NCBI GenBank assembly: GCA_030745835.1
Contig: JASLNU010000043.1
Location: 1-64,000 of the forward strand
Reading direction: 5' to 3'
DNA from: GCA-2687515 sp002687515
Lineage (GTDB): Bacteria; Pseudomonadota; Alphaproteobacteria; Rhodospirillales; UBA2165
Length of the DNA: 64,000 nucleotides
Position 1 is the first letter of the stretch, and each line of letters opens with the position of its first letter. Both the position numbers and the translations under genes were made by a program. Under the pieces are notes generated by a model that was given only the letters and a program-made list of their open reading frames with translations, searched no databases and was not told where the DNA came from. Positions 17,281-24,959 of this stretch are shown piece after piece.

Positions 17281-18402
17281 TCAGGCCAGCGCCGGTATCC
17301 GGTCCGCCGTATAGAATTTTGCTTCCTGGATGCAATTCCAGATCCACCCCACGCCGTTTTTGTCGAAATAGGGGTTGATGTATTCCCAGACGATCTCGCC
17401 CTCGCGGGTGATCTGAAAGATGCGCCCCTTGGCGCCCTCGGCGACCAAAATATTGCCGTTGGGCAGAACCTCGGCGCCGGAAATGAAGGCGCTATAGAAA
17501 TTGAACATCGGCGTGTCCTGGTATTCCCAAACCACTTCGCGGGTTTTCATATCGAACTCGATGACCCGCGAATGGGATATGACGCCGGACCCCTTGCCGC
17601 GGTAGGTGCCGTTGTCGAGTATCAACAGGTTGCCGTTTTCCAGCAGATGCGGATCGTGCTGGCCGTAAAACGGCTCGGGACCGAATCTTTCCAGCACCTT
17701 GCCCGACGCTTTCTCGACAATGAAGATACGCGATAGCTGGCGCGATGACATGATGATGCGCTCATCGTCGAGCGGGAAGGCGGCGTTGAAATGGGTCCAT
17801 TCCCAGCGGGTACAGCTATCGGGCACGATATCGATCCCGGTATCGAGATGCTCGGCGGCGCGCCATTGCCACAACAGGTTGCCGTCGCTATCGACTTCCT
17901 TGACCACGTCGGCCAGCATGCGCTGCATCGGCTCGCCGCCGCCCTTGACCTTGGCCGCCTGTTCCGGGCTCAACTCTTCCACCGACAGATAGATGGCGCC
18001 GCCATCGGGCAGGCGGCGTCCGTCATGGTGATGGTGCGGATCGATATGTTCCCAGATGATATTGCCGTCCCAGTCATATTCCCGGAGCGCGCCGCCCTTA
18101 AAGAGGGAATAGGTGGGCGTCCAAAACCAAAGATCGTCGCGGATTTTGAGGTTCATGAACAGATTGCCGCCCGGCAGCAGATAGCCGTAGGTGCCCGGCT
18201 GGCAATCCAATTCCCAGCGGTGCACCTCGTCGCCGTCCATGTCGATCAGGATGACGGCGTTGGTGTCATTCATCGGCGCAAACAGGGTGTAACCCTGGCA
18301 GGCCTTATCGGGGTTGTGGGCGGTCACCCCGGTCTTGGCGATGCGCCGCCAGGTGACCTGGTCGATGGAGCCGTCGCCCCATCCCGGTAGAGACTGATCC
18401 AT
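17281..18402 (-). CDS. Arylsulfotransferase (ASST)-like beta-propeller protein
   Basis: A 373-residue propeller protein whose repeats end in units like LPGGNLF, LPDGGAI, LENGNLL and LPNGNIL. Residues matching the catalytic set recalled for bacterial AssT (three His and one Arg) are visible in HHHHDG, EWTHFNAA, SSRQLS and GQHDPH. AssT enzymes move sulfate from one phenolic ester to another phenol without PAPS and are normally periplasmic. This protein has no signal peptide, so a cytoplasmic role is inferred. It lies 9 bp behind the thiolase-like gene and 4 bp before two MFS genes. It resembles the paralogue at 56104-57165 more than the one at 45044. Confidence 0.8.
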   Translation of the reverse strand: MDQSLPGWGDGSIDQVTWRRIAKTGVTAHNPDKACQGYTLFAPMNDTNAVILIDMDGDEVHRWELDCQPGTYGYLLPGGNLFMNLKIRDDLWFWTPTYSLFKGGALREYDWDGNIIWEHIDPHHHHDGRRLPDGGAIYLSVEELSPEQAAKVKGGGEPMQRMLADVVKEVDSDGNLLWQWRAAEHLDTGIDIVPDSCTRWEWTHFNAAFPLDDERIIMSSRQLSRIFIVEKASGKVLERFGPEPFYGQHDPHLLENGNLLILDNGTYRGKGSGVISHSRVIEFDMKTREVVWEYQDTPMFNFYSAFISGAEVLPNGNILVAEGAKGRIFQITREGEIVWEYINPYFDKNGVGWIWNCIQEAKFYTADRIPALA

Positions 18403-18411
18403 ACTCCCCCC

Positions 18412-19575
18412 CTAAAGCGTGGCTTCGGTGCCGTAGATGGCGGTCACCTGGCTCGACAGGACGCCGCCATTGCCGTTGGCGAGGGCGATATTGGCGCCCT
18501 CGATCTGGCGCTCGCCGCATTGCCCCCGCAACTGTTCCACCGCCTCGATGGTGACGAACATGCCGTACATGCCCGGATGCACGCAGGAAAGCCCGCCGCC
18601 GTTGGTGTTGACCGGCAGCGAGCCGCCGGGGCCGATATTGCCGGCTTCGACGAAGGCGCCGCCTTCGCCCTTCCCGCAAAAGCCCAGATCTTCGAGGAAC
18701 AGGATGGTGTTGATGGTGAAGGCGTCGTAAAATTCGGCGACGTCGATGTCGCTTGGGTTCAAACCCGCCATCGCAAAGGCGCGCGGCCCCGATTGTGCCG
18801 CCGGGGTAACCGTCAGATCGGGCATTTGCGCGATCTGGTCGTGGCTGGTGGCCGACCCGATGCCGAGCAGATAGACCGGCTTTTGCGGCAAATCCTTGGC
18901 CTTTTCCGCCGACACCATGACGATGGCGGCGCCGGCGTCGGACACCAGGCAGCAATCAAAGAGGGTCAGGGGATCGCAGATCATGCGCGCCCCCAAGACA
19001 TCCCCGATGCTCAGGGGATCGCGCATCTCGGCGCGCGGGTTCCGCATCGCCCACTGGCGGGTCGAAACCGCGACCTCGGCCAGATGCTCGCGCTTGGTGC
19101 CGTATTCATGCATGTGCCGCGCCGCCGCAAGGGCATAGGAAACGATCGGATTGCGCGGATTGTATTCGGACGCATGCCAGGCGCCGGCGTTGGGATTGGC
19201 GCCCTCGCGGATTTTGTTCTTGCGGTTCGAGCGGTTGGTCGAGCCATAGGCGATCAGCGCCACCTTGCAGACGCCGGTGCGGATCGCCATCGCCGCCGAT
19301 TGCACGCAATTGACGAAGGACGAGCCGCCGATATTGGTGCCGTCGATGACGCTCGGCTGGATGCCGAGATATTCGGCCGCGTGCAAGGGATGGAAGACGC
19401 GCCCCATCGAGGAAACGAACAAGCCGTCCACGTCCGGCATCGAAAGGCCGGCATCATTGAGCGCATGGTGGGCGGCTTCGGCCAGGACTTCGAGATGGTT
19501 CCTGCCCGGCAATTCGCCAAACTCGGTCAGGCCGATGCCGGCAACCGCGGCCGCGCCGCGCAATTCATGTGCCAT
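18412..19575 (-). CDS. Thiolase-like protein (SCP-x/lipid-transfer type)
   Basis: A 387-residue thiolase-fold protein. The region that normally carries the nucleophilic cysteine reads NIGGSSFVNCVQSAAMAI (about 81-98); the canonical Cys position falls on Gly84/Ser85, although a Cys lies at 90. The histidine motif survives as SCVHPGMYG, while the C-terminal CxG reads ANGNGG. This resembles the DUF35-partnered thiolase-like group, some members of which are aldolases acting on acyl-CoA side chains rather than thiolases. Start 19575 overlaps the end of the OB-fold gene by 11 bp, supporting a complex of the two. Confidence 0.8.
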   Translation of the reverse strand: MAHELRGAAAVAGIGLTEFGELPGRNHLEVLAEAAHHALNDAGLSMPDVDGLFVSSMGRVFHPLHAAEYLGIQPSVIDGTNIGGSSFVNCVQSAAMAIRTGVCKVALIAYGSTNRSNRKNKIREGANPNAGAWHASEYNPRNPIVSYALAAARHMHEYGTKREHLAEVAVSTRQWAMRNPRAEMRDPLSIGDVLGARMICDPLTLFDCCLVSDAGAAIVMVSAEKAKDLPQKPVYLLGIGSATSHDQIAQMPDLTVTPAAQSGPRAFAMAGLNPSDIDVAEFYDAFTINTILFLEDLGFCGKGEGGAFVEAGNIGPGGSLPVNTNGGGLSCVHPGMYGMFVTIEAVEQLRGQCGERQIEGANIALANGNGGVLSSQVTAIYGTEATL

Positions 19576-19981
19576 CAGCCGCTCCCTCCGCCGCCGGTCG
19601 GAACAGGATAAGCCGGGTGCCGTCGAGATCGCCGATGAAGGCCTCGACCGCCATGCCGATGCTGACCTCGGTCGGTTCCACATCGACGACCCGGCTCATC
19701 AGGCGGCCGCCTTCTTCCAAATCGATCAGCGCGATGTTCTTGTCGCCGCCGGCTTCCGGGCGGCCGCGCTCGACGCTGGTCGAATAGACGGTGCCGCGCC
19801 CCGAGGCTGCGCGCCACGAATGGTTGGCCGAGCCGCAGTGATTGCAGAGGGCGCGCGGGTAATAGATGTTGTTGCCGCAATCGTCGCAGAACTGAAGCCG
19901 GTATTCCCCGGCTTCCAGGCCTTCGCGGAAATGCCGCTCCGGCCCTTCCCCGGCGAACGGGCTGCTATCGGTGTCGGTCAC
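19565..19981 (-). CDS. Zn-ribbon/OB-fold (DUF35-type) thiolase partner
   Basis: A 138-residue protein with an N-terminal zinc ribbon (CDDCG and CNHCG, about residues 33-52) and a C-terminal OB fold with SGRGTVYSTSV. Proteins of this type pair with thiolase-like enzymes and bind acyl-CoA. Start GTG 19981 was chosen because GGGGAGGA lies just upstream; a longer open frame to 20089 lacks such a site. It is the first gene of a tight leftward operon of five genes ending at 14399, and its 3' end overlaps the thiolase-like gene. Confidence 0.85.
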   Translation of the reverse strand: MTDTDSSPFAGEGPERHFREGLEAGEYRLQFCDDCGNNIYYPRALCNHCGSANHSWRAASGRGTVYSTSVERGRPEAGGDKNIALIDLEEGGRLMSRVVDVEPTEVSIGMAVEAFIGDLDGTRLILFRPAAEGAADGT

Positions 19982-20090
19982 GGCGTCCTCCCCTTGGTTT
20001 TGCTGTGCGTTCCCAAACACTAAAGCCCGCCGCCCCATATATCCATGCTCAATTGGCGCCTTCCTGGGTCGGGCGATTGGTCCAGGCAAG

Positions 20091-20144
20091 CCACTAAAAG
20101 TAAACTGTCACCGTTTTAAATCGGTGACAGTTTACTTTTAGTGG
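20091..20144. repeat. 54-bp perfect inverted repeat
   Basis: Arms of 23 bp (20091-20113 and 20122-20144) are exactly complementary around an 8-base loop of T and A. The outer part starts CCACTAAAAG and the inner part holds CTGTCACCG. It lies between the divergent OB-fold operon and CoA-transferase operon. Perfect arms suggest a recently spread REP/MITE-like element. The hairpin could also end transcription in both directions, since U-rich stretches lie within the arms. Confidence 0.7.
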
Positions 20145-20211
20145 CCCCATTTGACTTGTATGGACCCAAAATGTACGAGACCATGCCTGAACAATAAGGA
20201 GGCCGGCACCG

Positions 20212-20877
20212 ATGATCGACAAGCGTTGCGCAAGCATCGAAGAGGCCATTGCCGGCATCGCCGACGGCGCCGTTCTTTTGGTCGGCGGCTTCGGCAATTC
20301 GGGCGAGCCGATCCAACTCTTAAACGCCCTTGCCGAACGGGCTCCCCAGGATCTGACCGTGGTCAGCAACAATGCCGGGTCCGGCGATGAAGGCATCGGC
20401 AAGCTTTTGGCCGGCGGCTGCGTCAGGAAATTCATCTGTTCCTTTCCGCGCGTCACCGGGGCGGTCGCCTTCGACGAGCTTTACGCGCGCGGCGAGATCG
20501 AATTGGAAATCACGCCGCAGGGCACGCTCGCCGAACGGATCCGCGCCGCCGGCGCCGGCATTCCCGGCTTCTATACCCGCACCTCGGTGGCGACACCCTT
20601 GGCCGAGGGCAAGGAAATCAGGGATTTTGGCGGCAAGGACTATGTCCTGGAAGAGGCCATTTTCGGCGACGTGGCGCTGGTCAAGGCGGCCAGGGGCGAT
20701 CGCTGGGGCAACCTCACCTATACGATGTCGTCCAGGAACTTCAATCCGGTGATGGCGATGGGCGCCGAAACCACCATCGCCCAGGTTTCGGAGCTTGTCG
20801 AATTGGGCGATATCGAGCCGGAACAGGTGGTAACCCCCAGTATATTCGTCGACCGGCTGGTCGAGGTGGAGGCGTGA
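20212..20877 (+). CDS. pcaI: CoA transferase subunit A (3-oxoadipate/3-oxoacid type)
   Basis: A 221-residue alpha subunit of a two-subunit CoA transferase that moves CoA from succinyl-CoA to a 3-oxoacid. The glycine-rich VGGFGNSGEP (about 24-33) and SNNAG, CSFPR and GDRWGNLTY motifs match subunit A of 3-oxoadipate CoA transferase (PcaI) as I remember it; the acetoacetate-specific ScoA is the alternative. A strong AAGGAGG site precedes the start. Subunit B starts 3 bp after the stop, and a ring-cleavage dioxygenase follows, which favours an aromatic-catabolic role. Confidence 0.85.
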   Translation: MIDKRCASIEEAIAGIADGAVLLVGGFGNSGEPIQLLNALAERAPQDLTVVSNNAGSGDEGIGKLLAGGCVRKFICSFPRVTGAVAFDELYARGEIELEITPQGTLAERIRAAGAGIPGFYTRTSVATPLAEGKEIRDFGGKDYVLEEAIFGDVALVKAARGDRWGNLTYTMSSRNFNPVMAMGAETTIAQVSELVELGDIEPEQVVTPSIFVDRLVEVEA

Positions 20878-20880
20878 TCG

Positions 20881-21579
20881 ATGGTTGAAGCATTGAACCG
20901 CAATCAGATGGCCTGGCGCGTCGCCGACGACATCGAGGAAGGCGCCTTCGTCAATCTCGGCGTCGGCATGCCGCTCAGCATCTTGAATTACGTGCCCGAG
21001 GGCCGCGAGATCATTTTCCATTCGGAAAACGGCATCCTCGGCATGAAACCGCTGGAAGCCGGCACCGATCCCAATCCCGACCTGGTCAACGCCGGCAAGC
21101 AGCCGGTCTCGATGCTGCCCGGCGGCGCCTTTTTCCATCATTCGGACAGCTTCGCCATGATCCGCGGCGGCCATATCGATATCTGCGTGCTCGGCGCCTA
21201 CGAGGTCGGCGAGAACGGCGATCTCGCCAACTGGCGGCTGCCCAACGTCAAGACCCCGCCGGCGGTCGGCGGCGCCATGGACCTGGCCTACGGCGCGCGC
21301 CGGGTGTTTGTCATCTGCGAACATAACGGCAAGGACGGCGCCCCCAAGATCGTCAAGCAGTGCACCCTGCCGCTGACCGGCGCCGAGTGCGTCACCCGCA
21401 TCTTCACCGATATCGCCATCATCGACCGCACCGATGACGGCATGGTGGTGCGCGAAATGGTCGCGGGGCTGGAATTCGACGATTTGCAGGAGCGCACCGG
21501 GGCCAAGCTGCGCCTCGCCAACGATTGGCAAACCCTGACCGCACCGGCCATCGCGCCGCCGGAAAAAAGCGCCCGCTAA
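20881..21579 (+). CDS. pcaJ: CoA transferase subunit B (3-oxoadipate/3-oxoacid type)
   Basis: A 232-residue beta subunit carrying the catalytic glutamate E49 in HSENGILG, which forms the glutamyl-CoA thioester. Further family motifs are NLGVGMP (25-31), GGAFFHHSDSF and GGHIDICVLGAYEV. It follows subunit A almost directly and should form the heteromeric enzyme with it. The exact oxoacid is inferred from resemblance to 3-oxoadipate CoA transferase and from the dioxygenase downstream. Confidence 0.88.
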   Translation: MVEALNRNQMAWRVADDIEEGAFVNLGVGMPLSILNYVPEGREIIFHSENGILGMKPLEAGTDPNPDLVNAGKQPVSMLPGGAFFHHSDSFAMIRGGHIDICVLGAYEVGENGDLANWRLPNVKTPPAVGGAMDLAYGARRVFVICEHNGKDGAPKIVKQCTLPLTGAECVTRIFTDIAIIDRTDDGMVVREMVAGLEFDDLQERTGAKLRLANDWQTLTAPAIAPPEKSAR

Positions 21580-21600
21580 CCGGCGCAATCGCGAAACCGC

Positions 21601-22614
21601 ATGGCCGAAATCATTCTTGGGTTAGGCACCACCCACGGGCCCCTGCTGGCGACGCCGCCGGAAGCCTGGGACGGCCGCGCCGAGGTCGACCGCAAGAACC
21701 CGGCGCTCGCCTACCGCGACCGCACCTGTAATTTCGAAGAACTGTATGCGGCGCGCAAAGACCCTTATTTCGAGGCCCAGAACCGCATCGAGGCGCGCAC
21801 CGAATACTTTGGCCGTTGCCAGGCGGCCCTCGACCAGCTCGGCGATATTGTGGAACAAACCAAGCCAGACGTGATGGTCATCGCCGGCGATGATCAGCAC
21901 GAATGGTTCATCGATGAAATCCAGCCCGCCTTCGCCATCTACCACGCTGCAACGGTGACCAATTACGCCCTCGACGAGGAAACCAAGGACTGGCACCGGG
22001 CCCATGGCCGCGGCCATTCGATGATGATGAACCATCCCGAAAGCGATCAGAGCTACCCAGTGGCGGACGATCTTGCCCGGCATATGATCGAGCGCAGCAT
22101 CGACGATGATTTCGACACCGCGTCCTCGGGCGCCCAGCCGGTCGGCGACCAGGGGGTGCGCAATCTCGGCCATGCCTACGGCTTCATCGTCCGCCGTATC
22201 CTGCGCGATGCGCCGATGCCGATCGTGCCGGTGCTGATCAACACCTATTTCCCGCCCAACCAGCCGGCCGCCAAGCGCTGTTACGATTACGGCCGGTCGC
22301 TGGGCCGGGCGATCAAATCCTGGGACAAGAAGGCCCGCGTCGCGGTCTGCGCCTCGGGCGGCATGAGCCATTTCGTCATCGACGAGGAACTCGACCGCCG
22401 CCTGCTCGGGGCGCTCGAAAACCGCGACGTGAAGGCGCTCACCACCGAGCCCGAATTTTCCTTCCGGTCCGGCAATTCGGAGATCAAGAACTGGATCATC
22501 GTCGCCGGTATCTGCGCCGAAACCGAGATGCGGATGGAGCTGCTCGATTATGTGCCCTGCTACCGCTCCGAGGCCGGCACCGGCAGCGGCATGGCCTTCG
22601 CCACCTGGTCGTGA
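21601..22614 (+). CDS. LigB-type extradiol ring-cleavage dioxygenase
   Basis: A 337-residue protein like the catalytic beta subunit of protocatechuate 4,5-dioxygenase (class III extradiol, non-heme Fe). Likely iron ligands and acid-base residues lie in GLGTTHGP (H12), GDDQHEWF, GGMSHFVID and the C-terminal NSEIKNW. No separate LigA-like small subunit is seen nearby. It would open a catechol-type ring, or act as one of the gallate- or aminophenol-cleaving relatives. It lies 21 bp after the CoA transferase genes with a weak ribosome site, so it is probably read from the same transcript. Confidence 0.8.
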   Translation: MAEIILGLGTTHGPLLATPPEAWDGRAEVDRKNPALAYRDRTCNFEELYAARKDPYFEAQNRIEARTEYFGRCQAALDQLGDIVEQTKPDVMVIAGDDQHEWFIDEIQPAFAIYHAATVTNYALDEETKDWHRAHGRGHSMMMNHPESDQSYPVADDLARHMIERSIDDDFDTASSGAQPVGDQGVRNLGHAYGFIVRRILRDAPMPIVPVLINTYFPPNQPAAKRCYDYGRSLGRAIKSWDKKARVAVCASGGMSHFVIDEELDRRLLGALENRDVKALTTEPEFSFRSGNSEIKNWIIVAGICAETEMRMELLDYVPCYRSEAGTGSGMAFATWS

Positions 22615-22725
22615 CGCCCCGGCGCCTCGATTGACCGAAGTCAAGGCCGCGGAAAACGCCGCGTGTAACGATCCCGCCAATCGAGGCTCGAAACGCGCGG
22701 GCCAGACAACAAGGGGGGATCAATC

Positions 22726-23760
22726 ATGAAATTCGGACTTTGGGATCATGTCGACCAGTCGCATTTGCCGCTGGCCGAGCTGTTCGACAAGCGCCTTGAG
22801 TATGTGGCGGCGGCCGATGATGCCGGTTTCTATTGCTATCATGTCGCCGAGCACCATGTGACGCCTTTGAACATGGTACCGGCGCCGAGCGTATATCTGG
22901 GTGCCGTGGCGCGGGTGACCAAACAAATCCGCATGGGCCCTCTGGTCTATCTGGTGCCGCTCTATACGCCGCTGCGGCTGATCGAGGAAATCTGCATGCT
23001 CGACCATCTCAGCCACGGCCGCTTCGATATCGGCATCGGCCGCGGTATCTCTCCCTACGAGCTCGAACATTTCCCGGTGAATTTTGAAACCGGGCGGGAA
23101 GTGATGGTCGAGGCGCTGGAAGCCATCATCAGCGGCCTCAGCAACGACAAGCTCAACCATTCGGGCGAGTACTACTCCTATAACGATACACCGATGGAGC
23201 TCAGGCCCTTGCAGCAACCGCACCCGCCGGTCTGGTACGGCTCGACCAGCGATCTCGGCTCCGAATGGGCCGGCGAAACCGGGCTCAATTTCGTCACCCT
23301 GGGATCGATGGAGAAGGCAAAACGATGCGTCGACGTTTACCAGGAAGCCTACGCCAAACGCGGCGCGCCGCTTACCGCCAGCGATGATTTCCCGGGCGGC
23401 ACCGCGATCGGCGCCGTCCGCCACCTGGTGATCACCGACAGCGTCGACGAGGCGGTGGCGATCGGCAAGCCGGCCTACGACCATTGGTATGCCAGCCTGA
23501 CCAAGCTGCAGCGCAACAATGTCGCTGGACCGGTGATCGCCAAAAGCATGTATGAGGATGTCGGCGAGGCGGTCGAAAACGGCCTGGTGCTGGTCGGCCC
23601 GCCCGATGCCATCGCCGAAAACCTGGAAAACCAGATCAAGGAGCTTGGCATCAATTACCTCACCCTCGGCTTCTATTTCGGCACCCTGCCGCACGAGCAG
23701 GCGATGCGTTCGCTCACTCTTTTTGCCGACGAGGTGATGCCGAAGCTCAGCCACCTCTGA
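22726..23760 (+). CDS. LLM class flavin-dependent oxidoreductase
   Basis: A 344-residue luciferase-like TIM-barrel monooxygenase subunit that uses reduced FMN from a partner reductase. Family features are YCYHVAEHHVT near residue 40, KQIRMGPLVYLVPLYTPLRLIEE, and GRFDIGIGRG around 98-107, followed by VWYGSTS. An AAGGGGGG-rich ribosome site precedes the ATG. It follows the extradiol dioxygenase by 111 bp in the same direction and may oxygenate a substrate of the same pathway (inference). No flavin reductase is adjacent. Confidence 0.85.
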   Translation: MKFGLWDHVDQSHLPLAELFDKRLEYVAAADDAGFYCYHVAEHHVTPLNMVPAPSVYLGAVARVTKQIRMGPLVYLVPLYTPLRLIEEICMLDHLSHGRFDIGIGRGISPYELEHFPVNFETGREVMVEALEAIISGLSNDKLNHSGEYYSYNDTPMELRPLQQPHPPVWYGSTSDLGSEWAGETGLNFVTLGSMEKAKRCVDVYQEAYAKRGAPLTASDDFPGGTAIGAVRHLVITDSVDEAVAIGKPAYDHWYASLTKLQRNNVAGPVIAKSMYEDVGEAVENGLVLVGPPDAIAENLENQIKELGINYLTLGFYFGTLPHEQAMRSLTLFADEVMPKLSHL

Positions 23761-23799
23761 CCGGCTGGCGAACGTTTTTTAGGCTTGAAGCCGCGGTTT

Positions 23800-24378
23800 C
23801 TAAAGGCTGTCCAGGAAGGCGAAGGCGCCGGCTATGATTTCCGGCGCCGGCTTTGTTTCTTCGAGCCGCGCCTTGATCAGCGTCAGGTTCAACGGCTGCA
23901 TCTGCCCGCAGGCTTGGATGAATTTCTTGTCCTTCGGATCGAGGCGATGCAATTTCGACACGATCAGGTCTTCTAGGCATGGCGCAACAACATGGATGAA
24001 TTTTGCACCGTCTTTTAATGTTTTCCTGATCGCGCGTGCCTTCCAACCCGGTGGAAATTTTGCCGTATTTTCATCGACGCCGTCGATGTAAAATCCAAAT
24101 GTCTCGTGGAAATCGGAACCGGCCCCAAACCAAGCGTTGATTTCTTCCGACGCCAGGTTATCCGGATTGCGGGCCTCCCATTCTTCGAAGTTCCCCGGAT
24201 AGGCGTCTATTTCATCCGTGGTCCGTAAATTAGCTGGGGCGGCCGGTTGGTCGAGCAATATGGCTTGGCTGCCAATGATAAATACGGTGTCCGTCTTGAA
24301 ATGGCTGCCGATGGAACGAACGGCGCGAATGAGGTCTTCTTCGGTCCGCTCGCTGAATTCGCCGCTAGGATACGGCAC
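23800..24378 (-). CDS. Nucleotidyltransferase-fold protein, putative toxin
   Basis: A 192-residue protein with the signature of a minimal nucleotidyltransferase: FIIGSQAIL (G36-S37) followed by TTDEIDAYP, whose E56 and D58 suit the metal-binding pair. Proteins of this kind (DUF6036/AbiEii-like) act as toxins that modify RNA or proteins, or as regulators. It starts inside the last 14 bases of the upstream antitoxin-like gene. GC is slightly lower than the surroundings. Function as a toxin is inferred from the gene pair. Confidence 0.65.
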   Translation of the reverse strand: MPYPSGEFSERTEEDLIRAVRSIGSHFKTDTVFIIGSQAILLDQPAAPANLRTTDEIDAYPGNFEEWEARNPDNLASEEINAWFGAGSDFHETFGFYIDGVDENTAKFPPGWKARAIRKTLKDGAKFIHVVAPCLEDLIVSKLHRLDPKDKKFIQACGQMQPLNLTLIKARLEETKPAPEIIAGAFAFLDSL

Positions 24379-24862
24379 GGAGTGCCAGTCCCTGGCGGGC
24401 CTTCCGCCATAACCGCTTGCGCAAATTTGGATCTCGAATACCGGTCACCAGGGCGAGAGGCGATTGGATGCGAAGCCGGTCCATCTCCGGCGAGCGTCTG
24501 GTGATGACGGTTCGCAACTCGGCTAGTTCCAGTGCCAGCAGCGCCCGCCATTCGTCCTCATATGCCTGGGGTTTGCCGGAGGTCCGCGCCTTGGATATCA
24601 TCTCCCTGGCCTGATCGATGATTTCCGGCTCGGAAGCAATGCGGCGCGCCAAAAGGCGGTGCATCATCAGTTTGGCGCGGTCATTGACCGCTTCCGCATT
24701 GACCGAGCGGAGCGCCTTGGCGCGGCGATGTTCACCCCGCAGCCGTTGCGCCAGGGCGAGAATATGATGGCGGCCATCGGGCGGCACCAGGACTTCGACC
24801 CGGGTCAGGCCAGCGGCCCCGCCTTCGGTTTTATAGCGTTGAATTCGCTCACGAATGCTCAT
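24365..24862 (-). CDS. Putative antitoxin with N-terminal ribbon-helix-helix region
   Basis: A 165-residue basic protein. Residues about 20-43 (RVEVLVPPDGRHHILALAQR) look like the strand plus helix of a ribbon-helix-helix DNA-binding domain; the rest is helical and charged and probably holds the toxin-binding part. A GAGGG ribosome site precedes ATG 24862. Two near-identical palindromes directly upstream suit autorepression. It overlaps the nucleotidyltransferase-like gene by 14 bp, the standard antitoxin-first order. Confidence 0.6.
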   Translation of the reverse strand: MSIRERIQRYKTEGGAAGLTRVEVLVPPDGRHHILALAQRLRGEHRRAKALRSVNAEAVNDRAKLMMHRLLARRIASEPEIIDQAREMISKARTSGKPQAYEDEWRALLALELAELRTVITRRSPEMDRLRIQSPLALVTGIRDPNLRKRLWRKARQGLALRAVS

Positions 24863-24870
24863 TTTCCCTC

Positions 24871-24910
24871 CGTATCCGGGATACGCATAATATACCGTAT
24901 CCCGGATACG
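24871..24910 (-). promoter_or_regulatory. Twin palindromic operators of the TA-like pair
   Basis: CGTATCCGGGATACG (24871-24885) and CGTATCCCGGATACG (24896-24910) are two near-palindromes 25 bp centre to centre. Between them, on the minus strand, lies TATTAT, a good -10 box. Binding by the antitoxin-like protein would block the promoter, the usual autoregulation of toxin-antitoxin operons. Confidence 0.65.
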
Positions 24911-24959
24911 GAATCAAGGGCATTTGGATGGCCGCCCAATCGGCTGTCGGATTCTTCGC

